DNA of 64,000 nucleotides from Shinisaurus crocodilurus (taxonomy: Eukaryota > Chordata > Lepidosauria > Squamata > Shinisauridae). Location of the stretch: NCBI GenBank assembly GCA_021292165.1, contig CM037880.1:186358868-186422867 (forward strand), in the 5' to 3' direction. The notes beneath the pieces are model-generated. The model had not been told where the DNA came from and ran no database searches. It saw nothing but the letters and a program-made list of their open reading frames with translations. The first letter of the stretch is position 1. Each line of letters begins with the position of its first letter. Shown piece after piece: positions 13,328-24,200 of this stretch. A program made the translations under genes and the position numbers.

Positions 13328-13442
13328 GGATGCAATTCTAAGCATGTTTAGACAGGAAAAGTCCTACAACTTCCCCATGCTGGCTGGGGAATGTTGAGAG
13401 TTGTAGGACTATTTTGTCTAAACATGCTATAGGATTGTGCCC
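13328..13442. mobile_element. PIF/Harbinger-like palindromic MITE
   Basis: 115 bp. The right terminus ...ggattgtgccc mirrors the left ggatgcaattcta (a GGGCGCAATCCTA type repeat), and the inner halves around gtcctacaacttcc and gttgtaggac are complementary. TAA flanks both sides, matching the TWA target duplication of PIF/Harbinger elements. Confidence 0.7.
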
Positions 13443-15642
13443 TAAAACTACTTCTGTGTGCCCAAGAGAACTTTGAGTTGTTTTCTTGAATAGCACTTTC
13501 TCATGCCCCAAACCAAATGCGGAGGAGTTTCAAATGTCTGAGCTATGGCATAGGAAGGCAGCTGTTCAGAGAGGGAACAAAGCAAACAAAAAATTCACTG
13601 GGCTAGTGCAAGCCCCTTGTACATGATTTTGTTGTTAGGGTTACAACAAAAAAGCAGATGCCGATTTGATGATACTGAAAGCAGTTTTCACATGATTGTC
13701 TGTTGTCTGAAAACAGTCCCGTGTCAAGAGTTTATCATCCAAGAACAAACTCGATAATCTTTCATGGTTGACTCTGTCATGATCAGATCTTCCAACAAAA
13801 TAGTTACCATGTCAAACTGATAAGGTAAAATGGATTTATGGTTACATTAACACATCAGAATGTAATTTGTGAATTGGGCATAGAAGAGACAACTGTTAAC
13901 ATGTTTCTACATAATAGACATGGTACCAAAATCCATGCAATATGTTAGTAACCTCCACATATGTGATTGGGGAGACAGTCAAACTAGTGCTGAGCCAAAC
14001 ATGGAGAGGGCCATATTTCATTAACATTCTCACCACTCGGGAAATGTGCCCCCACTTTTTGTTTGGAGGCAATGCTTCCTGCCCTCACTCTGAATCAGCT
14101 TTGTGATATCGACATGTAGCCAAATCTGGCTGTGTGGTGACATCACATTCACAAAATGATTGTCTGGGATCATCATCCATAAAACAAGAGGTGACAGGTA
14201 AGAGGAGAAAATGGCATTGGAGCATGAGCTGAGGGAGGCTCAGGATATCTGTGAATGTGTGTTAAAAATGGTAAACACTGGGGCAGAATTTTGGGAATGT
14301 TTTGGCACTCTCCAAACAACCAATTTTATGCTGGGAATTTTTCTAGGGAATATTCAGTGAGCATTAATTCAAAACAGATACTGCAAAATCCAGCTTGTAT
14401 TTTAAAAAAGGAATAACTTATGAATTGTTCACTGCAGCCACCAGTGGTTTAGTTTAATATTTGTCTTACCTGTCAAGCTGACTTAGTTACAATTCTGGCT
14501 GATGACCTACTTTCTGTGGTTTTCCTGTGTTTCAAAACCCTATTGAAATTCCACAACAATTTAAAAAATCTGTTATGTTGTAAGCAATTTTAGAACAAGC
14601 AATTACTATGTACAAGGCAAACTCCAGCAGTTCCATTGTTAAATTATATTCTCTTCATATCAGATCCAATAGAGCCACCTGAAAGTCATTTCAGTCAATG
14701 AGTAAACAACCAAATCCTATCTTAGGACAGCTTGGCCTTAACCTAACTATGGCAAACAGTAGTTCAAACAATGCTGTAAAGACTGTCTCAGCGTTGCCAT
14801 GTTGGACACCCTCATAGTAGAAAACATGAACAACATATAGTATAAAGCTCTGCAGAGTAGAGAAATGGAGATGGGAGAAAGAAATTAATGATGCCAACCA
14901 TTTTTTTATGAACAATATCACACAAAGACAGACAGACAGGTGGGCAATATTTGGCAGGCAGGCATTCTCCTGATTATGTTTCATTTTTTAAAAGTAAGTT
15001 TCTAGCCCTTATGAGTGCAGAGTGTTGCGCTGAAAATTGTATTATGAAAATGCTAAATGATCAGATGCCAAACACTGGTCTTCAACTCTTGTGAATTTGA
15101 AATCCAGTTATTGAGATTTGTCAAGGGTTGACTCCAGCTTTGAGAGCACCAGGATGGAGGAATATGCCTGGCAATAATAATTTGGCAAATGTCATAGTCC
15201 CCAAAATAAATTTGCAGTCATACTAAATACATGCAACCAAAGACACAAATCAGCTGCAGATTTCTGGAACATTATATATTTCCAACCCCCAACCACCCAC
15301 AAAATAGCTTAGAGATTTCCCCACCTTTGCCCTACTATCTCCAGTCATACTAATAACGTATTTGGATTATGTGCATTATCAATTTGCAACTTGCATGGCA
15401 ATATTGTCCTGTGAAAATAGATATGAAACACCGCAGAACTATAACAGATCCATGTAAATTCAACAGGGTCCAATAGTAGCAGATAATAAAGTCTACATAC
15501 TACCTACTGGAGCACTTATTCAAACAAAAAATGATTTCCTATGTGTGGAAATTACCATTATTTCAGTTTGCAAAGTATTCATACCTTTCCTGGAGCGTTC
15601 ATTCTTTCTCTAAGAAGAATGTTACATTGACCATATAAAGTT

Positions 15643-15812
15643 GCATTATACAGAGTCAGATCACTGGTCCATCTAGCCCAGTATTATTTTATTCCAAAAT
15701 GGCAGCTGCTCTCCAAAGCTTCATGCAGATACCACTCGTAGCCCTGCTACCTGGAATCTTGTAAATGGAAATACCAGGAATTGAAACCAGGTCCTCCAGC
15801 ATGCAAAGCACA
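15643..15812 (-). repeat. tRNA-Ala-derived SINE
   Basis: On the minus strand it has the tRNA-like head with TGCTTTGCATGC and a diverged B box, then the body; in plus sense it begins cagagtcagatcactggtcc then atctagcccagtatt. Same family as 1-95 and 56941-57091. Confidence 0.7.
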
Positions 15813-17092
15813 TGCGCTACAATTTTTCCTATACACAATTGGTAATGAACCATATAAGCTGAACCTTATCTTTCCTCCTGGATGTATAGTGAACATTAAG
15901 GTAGGGTTAATGTTTGTACTTGTTTCCAAGCAGCAAGTCAGAACAGAGCTTATGCTACCAATGCTCACCACTGGGTAAATTTCAAATGGATTATTGTGAA
16001 CACCCAGAGATATACTACAACACAGAAGTAAGATTGCAACTGAACATGTTCAAGTTGGGACATTGGGAGTGACTGTTACATTAAGTATACAGTTCTGGAA
16101 TTAGCAATTAGCTGCCTGGTCATGTAAATGGTATGCACTGAGTAATTAGCTAAAAATAAAGCCTCACTTTTTCCTGATTCTTACTTTTTCTTAACTATGG
16201 TGGCTAGGCTAGACATGAACAGAGGCCATGTTAGAAGGAAAACAAAGTATTTCATTTGCATTCAGCTCATGCCTTTTGTTATTTTACTGACAAGTTTCAA
16301 GATAGACATGCTCTTTACTCCCTAGATGTTAAGACTAGTGGCAACTGTGCACTATATATCCGAAGAATTGCCTTCTTTGGAGGTGTTAAGAGAAAACTGG
16401 ACGAATATCTGTAGTGAGTACTTAGATCAAAGGGAACCCTGCCAATGCAATGCAGGGTTTTTCAACCAGATAGACCTATTTTGGAAGGCAATCCTAGGAC
16501 TACCTATACAGAAACGCTACAAAACAGGTGTCCTATTGTTAAAGCTAATTTTGGTAGTTTTGGACTGAAGTTCGCATAAAGATCAGCCCTAGCTATGGAT
16601 TCCGTGTTCCAACCAGATCTTGTGCTTTTTTCCTCTTCTTAGTCAAAGGTAGATAGTCTAGTAAGAGAGATTTGTGTTATACTTCCATCATTGGTCCTTC
16701 TAAGCCAAAAAATAAATGTTGCCTATGACTTTTCACCATACAACAGTCCGACTAAGCATCTACATGGGCTCCCAATTCTTGTTCTTGTTTTCTGAACTTG
16801 GGAAACCACTCTGGAGTTATCATCACAGGGCAAAACTCACCAGGATGTTTTTCAGCAGAAGCCCCACTGAAATTAATGTATGGTAGCATTCTTGCTCTAA
16901 TCCCATTTATTTTTAGTAGGGCCTGCACAGACAATCTTTCCAGTACACCCGTGCCCAAAATTTCCACTGATTTTCAAAGATTAGCTCAATTTTCATCACG
17001 CTAAAATAATCCGTGCCTTCTCATGGACAAAAAAAGTACTAAATTACACTAAAGCACGAAAACCTATCAAAGTGCAAGCCAGTGTGAAGGCT

Positions 17093-17098
17093 TTTATT
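17093..17098 (-). promoter_or_regulatory. Candidate polyadenylation signal for ZNF704
   Basis: AATAAA on the minus strand, about 1.07 kb past the TGA. It is the nearest canonical hexamer I noticed. AT-rich DNA yields such hexamers by chance, and use of a more distal site is quite possible. Confidence 0.2.
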
Positions 17099-18167
17099 TC
17101 TGACCTTGAAATAACTTGATAATCAATGGACTTTTTACATACATACGTCCGCTTGGCTGAACTCATATTTTACTTGTTGGAAAGCTGAAGCAGGGAGCTG
17201 TTTTTTCCATGCTTTTGCATTTTAAACTGAACTGTTCATCTGGTATTCTCATAAAAAGCAGGAAAGGAAGCTGCTGGGTTGGATCACATCCCTGAATAAA
17301 TGCTTACGAAGTCTCGTTGGCTGCCCATACTAATTCATAGCAGGGCCTTTAGCACTGTGAGATGTATGAAGAGTTTTCCTGTGATCATTTCTAGGAAGAT
17401 ATCCTGAACCTTGAATTAAGTTCTTATGCTTACTTCAATCTAAGTTCATTTAAAGTCAGACTCCCCTCCCACTTGTGGTTCTACTTTTTAGTTTAGGTCT
17501 GCTGGTGATTTTCCCAACTGTATCTGCCTTTAGGATAGAAACAAAAGTAGTTACTTAGGCTTCAGGTCTTAGTTTGAGACCACTCTTAAAATCCTCTTGA
17601 CAATGCTGCTTGTCCTCCCAGCAACACAATATTCTAATTATCCTAAAGGACAAGCCCGAGATGCTGCATCAAGTCTGATCACATTAGAATTATTGACTAT
17701 ATCTGAAAGAGCTGCTCTTGAGAAAATTGTAGCTTATGCATTTGTAAATTATAGTGTAGAAACCCCCTTTTAATGTATGCATTAAAAAAAATCAGTTCAG
17801 GAAAAGTAGTATCAGTTGATTTTTGCTTTTTCTGATTCCGAAGTTCTCAACATAGACAATGATGCAGTGTGAAAACACATGTCCTGGCAGGCAAGTTGTT
17901 CAAGATTATTAAAAATGATTTTTTTTTCTTTTAAAGAAAAATACATATAGCTGCTCCTGAATCAAAACTTTAAAAAGGTTTTGTTGTTGTTAGTTTCCCC
18001 TATGTTGCTGCACACAGGCTTTTGAGAACTCCTCCTTGGATATAACTACTTCCTTTTAAAGTGCAAGTCTTCTGTAGAAGCCAGCACTGAAGGATGCGGG
18101 AAAAGACACACAGCGCAGCTGCAGCATGAAAATCCTGCTACACATGACTCCGTATTGTTTCCGTGCT

Positions 18168-18279
18168 TCAGTCAATGAACCTCTGGCAGGCCTTCTTCCA
18201 ACGACAAGCCGTGCACCACATATCTCTATTCTCCATCCCATATACTTTGCGACATTTCTTCCCCTCTCCTCTAGGTTTT
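18168..18279 (-). CDS. ZNF704: ZNF704 terminal coding exon: C-clamp and stop
   Basis: The acceptor ttctggcag is followed by one base that completes an Arg codon, then 36 codons and TGA (18170-18168). The peptide [20 protein letters not shown] continues [16 protein letters not shown], giving a C-x12-C-x2-C-x5-C pattern. This is the C-clamp type zinc-binding DNA-recognition module known in ZNF395, SLC2A4RG and some TCF isoforms, which reads short GC-rich sites beside the main target. The C-terminal end matches ZNF704 as I recall it. Everything at lower coordinates is 3' UTR or downstream DNA. Confidence 0.93.
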
Positions 18280-21200
18280 CTGCCAGAATAATGGAAAGAA
18301 AAGCTGATTAATAAGAGGTTTATGGTTATCTTATCCAAAATGCTGATATTAAAAAAAATCATTGGACGTGTTACTGGAAATCTAAAGATTATGGTAAGCC
18401 CAGTTATCTCAAGATTAGATTTGTGGTGTGTTTCGGCAGAAAACGTAGTAAGGAAGATCTGCTAAATCAATGAAACTTCCAATAGGACGGGGGTACAGAA
18501 ACTCAGGCCTGGGGGCCAAATCCAGCCCACTAGGGGTCCCAGTACAGTCTTCCAGGGTTCACCACAAATCCATGCCCCTTTCCTCAATAATGCCCCAATT
18601 AGTGGTTTCCTGGCTTTCCTATTCTAAAAGGTTGAAATGCCTCCCTCTAAGGCTTTTTTACCGGCAGAAAGAGCTTGTAAGCTACAATATGCTGGTATTT
18701 CTGGCAGTTTGGCCCCACCCCTTTTGCCTTCAGCCCCGCCCACCACCGGAATGCCCTAATCCGAAATGGAATCTGGACCTCAGGCTGAAAGAGGTTCTGC
18801 AATAGGATAACAACACACACGTGTTTCCCCGTCTTTAGAAAGATTTTTCTTCAAAGGGTCAAAAAGGAGGCCATCTATTCCACTAACAGCACAATCTTAG
18901 GCATGTCTACTCATAAGTAAGTCCCATGAGTTCAACGGGGCTTACTCTTAGGTCAGTGTATATAGGATGGCAGCCTAGATATTTACTATGAAGTTGGCGA
19001 CTGTACTTCTGCATCATTCAACAGGGAAAAAGCCACTTCTTTAGACCCATCTAATAAATATCACACTCTTTCAAGTTTTTTTTTATCCATCCCCTACAAC
19101 TACAATTTATGTTTTTGAAATCCTGCAAACTGCATAGGGAAATTTGTATATTTACCTCATTTTTTTAAAAAAAAATATCTTTCTGCATTTCCTAGGTAGG
19201 GAGCAAATCAGATGACCCTTTATTTTTTTTACTTTAAGACGGATAGAAGGTAAGCTACACATGTATTTTTATGGACTGAAAAAAAACCTAATGGCCATTT
19301 AAAAATAAGTCATATAAAATAAAATGATGCTCTCAATATTCTATTGCTATTTAGCTTTTTGCAGGCCTTTTTTCTGTCTAAACTTGCATAGGATTACGCC
19401 TTTAGTGTACTGCTGTGAGAAGTAGAACCTCTCCTACCTTAGACCAATTGATGCTCTAGGTGGTGATGACAGAACTGTCTGAATCTGTTGCTTTTCTGTC
19501 CCTGCAGGACGTGTGTGAGTTGGTGAAACCTAGAGATAGACACAAGAATACCACTTTCATCATAGAATATCAGTTGGAAAGGACACTATGGATCATAGAA
19601 TCAAATCACTCACCCTATACCCTGTTTCTCAATAGCTGGCCTGCCAACTCAATCCCTTTGGGCCTCTGACAGTCAAATCCAAACACTTAGCAGAGAATGT
19701 GGTACAGCCCTCAAAGGAAGGAAATGTTAAGTGACTAGGAGCAATCGAGCATGCAGTACCCCTTGTGTACATCTGAAGTAGCACAGTCCCAATGTAGGTC
19801 TCTGTACTACATGTCCTGCTCTACGTTCACCCCTGCTTCTCGGCCTCATCTTCCTCCTGTTGCCTCCATTACTTTTCCTGCTCCTTGGACATATCCAGTA
19901 TTGTAAGGAAACATTGGTGGAGGGAGGGGGTAATGTGGTACACACCTCAAACATCACTAGCAGTTGACTATTTTGGACCTTCCTTGAAAACGTTCAAGGA
20001 AGAAGATTTTGTGATCTATTCCCATGCACAGCTGTTCAACACAGATATATCTTCCCAAGATTTAACATGAATCTCGCTTCCTGTAATTTAAACTCCCTGC
20101 TTCCTGCTCTGCCTTAGTACTGATATCTAAATGCAATTGAAGTAATACACACTTTAATTCTCTGGCAACACACTTGTATCCCTGGCACTTGGTTTTATTT
20201 CCTAGGACATTCCAATTTGCAGGGTGAGGAGGGCAAGATATTCAACACGTGATAAACAAGGAATGCTGCTACTCAAGCTGACAGGCTATTAATGAGCCTC
20301 CTCGGAGAAAAGAGACAGCTTCATCAGTTCCTGGCATCTCATTATGGCCTATGCAGTGAAAGGTGGTGATATCAGCACAATTAATTTTAATGTACGCAGC
20401 AAGGGGATTTCTACCTGCAACCATCCTAGTATATGAAATTAGGGCAAAAGAATCAACTGTCGTTATGAAGGGGAGCCAGTCTAGCAAAGTCACTGAAGGT
20501 GCATCTGCCTATTCCAAGAGAAATAATAATAGAGGGTCATTCTTCCAGCTTCAACAGTTTGTTAGCTTGTGAACTAGAGTATATATGGATTTTCTGAGAG
20601 AACCAGAGTGAAATGAGAAAATGTTCCACACATAGTTCATTCTAATCAATGGCTAGGATCCAGTGTAGCACTAGTGGAGTTCCACTCACATTGGAGGAAG
20701 GGGCTGGAACAGTGCTCTTTGTCCTTTCCACTGCAGCCCCATATGCTTCCCGAAAAGCTCTGGAGGGCTGGGGACCCTCTGGAGCAGCATGAAGGGCAAC
20801 ATAGGGGGCTGAAGGGAGAATCAGTGATAATTGCCTCTCTTTCCCCCTTCCTCCAATAGGGAACTTTGGCTGGATCCCGGTGCCTTTTCTGAACCGAAGG
20901 AGCCCTTCGATTCACAGAATGTCCAATCAGGGGCGGTGCTAGTGCCTAAAAGATCAGGGGCACAGGCCCATAGGGCAAAAACCATGCACAAATTCGCATA
21001 TGCTAATTTACATATGCAAATATATGTGAATAATTAGAAATAATTATTATAATTTAAATTTTATAGATGGCAAGCTGATTAACCTCTTGCCTACTTTCAG
21101 AACAGAACTGTGCAATGTCCCAAATTGTGCTTGCTTAAAACTTACCCTCTGTAGTCTGTATGCCTACACTTTTCCTTGGTCTTTCAGGCCTAAATCCAGA

Positions 21201-24200
21201 TGGGGAGGACGGAGTGCCTGGGACCAGCAAAGAGCTGTATGACACCTTAAACATTTACTGATTAATTGCAAACTGAACATGGCACCCTGGCAAGGAAAAG
21301 TGTGGGAATGTATTGTAGACTATAATAGCCCATGCTCTTAGGCTGCAAATGTACACAATTACTAGGGAGTAACTCCCATTAAACATAGTGGGATTCCTTC
21401 TGAGTAAATGCTCACTTGCTCTTCCCCTCCCATCACCAACAGGCACAGAGCACGGGCGGGGGTCCAGAGCGCTGGAGCAGTGGCTCTGGCGGCGGTGGCA
21501 TGCAGGACCAGGTAGGCGGCGGGGCGTGCGTGCGCGGGGGGGCGGCTCAAGCGGCGCGGAGAACGCTCTGCGCCGCTCTGAAGAGCGAGATCGGGCCGCT
21601 CCCGCTCGCGGGGGGCCGAGCCCGGAGCGAGCCTCCAGCCGACTCCAGGCTCAGTCCCACCACTACCAAAGCCAGTCAAGCTGTTTTGGTCCCTGAGGCA
21701 GAAAATCCTACAAGCATCTCTCCCTTTCCCTGGCAGTGAAAATACAATAATAATTAAGAAGTTAAATAATGATTTGCTGCCTTTTCATAACATCCCAAAT
21801 CAGCTGTCTGAAGCAGCTGCCTCAGACTCTAAAGTGTGTGTGTGTGTGTGTATCTTTAAAGGACTCTATCTCCTAAAGACACCCCTAGTTGTAAAAAGGG
21901 ATGTATGGACAGGGGAGAGGAGGGCATTTGCTTTCAGAAAAAAACCTGAGGCAGAAAGATTCAAGGGAGGCAAGCAGGAGGGGAAGTACATGTGGGCAAA
22001 AAGCCAGCTAATCCAGGGGGATCAGATGCAACAGACATCAATCATCAGGGCTTCTGTACCTTTATTTCAGCAAATGCCATTCTTCTCCAGTTACAGGAAA
22101 AGCAACATCTTTCAAAATAACTTTCTGTACAGTGGACTCCAGCCCATGAAAGCTTATTATGCCACAGTAAATTTGTGAGTCTTTAAGGCATTCTAGTTTT
22201 TGAACATAAAAGAGCAAGAAGCCCTTATCCTCCTCCCACATCTATTCACCTTTTCTAGTGCAACCCCTAGTGTCAAGGAGGGACCACGCACCTACTAGAA
22301 TCTGGCCACATAGATCATGCAAAAAGCAGGTGCACTCCAGAAAGATGATTGCAGAGCCAAGGAGCTCCAGACACACTCAAGCAAACCAGGGATAGCTGTA
22401 CACTTCTACATTACCTTGTCCCAAATTCAGACACTGCTGCTCATTCAAACCCTTTTTGCAAGCAAACCCACTTCTGTTTTCCCCCAAGGTAAGGGGCCTG
22501 GGCCAGCTTGGAGGAAGCAACAGATGAGGAAGGCCTCTGGCACTCTATTTGATATGTGAGTAGCCAATGTGCCTGCTCTTCCTCTAGTCAGGGACTCACT
22601 GCCTACAATGGCCCAGGGCACAAGTACAATTGCCCAGTAGCAATTGGCTGGGCAGAGTCAGGCACACTCTGAGAAAGCCAGGTGACAGTGGTGCTGTTAG
22701 GCAATTTTGGACTCTGGACTTAATGAAAAAAATGAGCAGACTGTGCAAGGAAAGGTGGCAGTCTCCACTCTCCTTTAAAAATGCTGGTGCCTTCATGCTA
22801 CACTCCCTATTAGTCTGCTAAGCGAGTGAGTCCTAAGGTTTCCTAATAACTGCAAAGCTACTGAGTTCAGAGGCAAGAAGCAGGCTTGTATTAAGGCAAT
22901 TGATGGCAATTGGGGCAACTCTAAAGATCTGGGACCCATGCCCAGGTGAGCCCTCTTATAACATCACCTATGTGTCCAATCTGGATCCAACCCACTGATA
23001 GTTTTCTGCAATTCTGCACACAGAATTTTGCATACAATTTAGTGTAGAATCCAATACCTAGTTTGTAGTTACCATGATTGTGGGGATGCATTTGAAAACA
23101 CAGAGTGCCAGTGTCTCCAAAAGACCTTACTGTTCAGATCAGGCACCACGTAGGGTGCACATACATGCACGCACGCACGCACGCACGCACACACGTATAT
23201 GCATTACAATTTGATTTGTCCCCATCAAATCAGAGACAGTGAAGCTTGGGACTACTCAGTGTCAAGGCTCGTTTCTACACTGGTAACAAGACAGGTATTT
23301 CTGATTAGGCTGGTTGACTTGGGAAGCAATCCTATGGCCCTTAGGATAGGTCAGAGTCCCAGCTCTGACCCTGGAAATGAATTCCGAGGTCGGAGCTGGG
23401 ACTCCAACCGCGGAGCACCATCCCTCTGCCCTCACAGCCGGTGCAGTTCTTTCCATGCTGGCTGAGGCTCTGAAGTCACAAATGCGACTCCAGAGCCAGC
23501 GCTGTGGGGGCGTTCTGGGGTGGGAAGGGGAGAGGCTCCGCTGGGATACAACATATCCCAGCGGGGCCTCAGCCCTTCCTCCTCTTGAGCAGGGGCAAAG
23601 GACATAGATGGCCGAAATCAGCAGTCTATGTATTTTGCAGGACAAGGGAAATCCGGAGGCAATCCTTGCCTCTGCGCTCCAGTGCTTGACTGGATGCTTG
23701 TAATCCTCCAAGTTCGGAGGGTTACAGGCAGCCACATTGGATAGCACAGTTAACTGCTTTCCTACTGCTCGGGACACTTAACTAGTGCTGCATTTCCTAG
23801 GGCTGTGTTCAGAATTCTTTCAGCCCTTACACAGAACTGGAACACATATGAACCATATAGGACTTAAAGCATTTCTCAGCCTAATCACAACCACTAAAGC
23901 CAGACTAGAAAGTCAGTGCCACACCCGTTAAAATGCTATCATTGTGATTTTACAAGTACAGTAGTACCTTGGATTACGAGCATAATTCGTTCCAGAACCA
24001 TGCTTGTAATCCAAAACACTCGCATATCAAAGCAAGTTTTCCCATTAGAAATAATGGGAACTCCGCTGATTCGTTCCACAACCATTTACTCACTGCTTTG
24101 CTGGTTCCCTGGCAGGGAGCCCCATGGAGGGAGCCTGCAAAGCAGTGATTAAATGGTGCGTGGAGGGCAGGCACGGCGCAGCCACTCGCTCTGCAGGTGC

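Larger units (their letters stand above)
13443..18167 (-). other. Sequence after the ZNF704 stop: possible long 3' UTR
   Basis: This 4.7-kb stretch directly follows the stop codon on the minus strand and is poor in recognisable transposons apart from a tRNA-Ala-type SINE at 15643-15812. That fits a long, repeat-poor 3' UTR, but the end of the transcript cannot be placed. A canonical AATAAA on the minus strand occurs at 17098-17093, about 1.07 kb after the stop; many other AT-rich candidates exist. Confidence 0.35.

Noticed and set aside
20646..20915. Minus-strand frame rich in Ser/Pro as an exon
   Set aside because: No family match; the area has weak inverted ggatccagtg / ctggatcccgg ends suggesting a degraded repeat.
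21225..21240. Minus-strand CHTAL match to part of the expected linker
   Set aside because: Only four residues fit, and the sequence belongs to a repeat with a second copy near 28040.
23262..23777. 171-codon frame on the minus strand
   Set aside because: Covers a Harbinger-like repeat; no recognisable domain, splice context or codon pattern.
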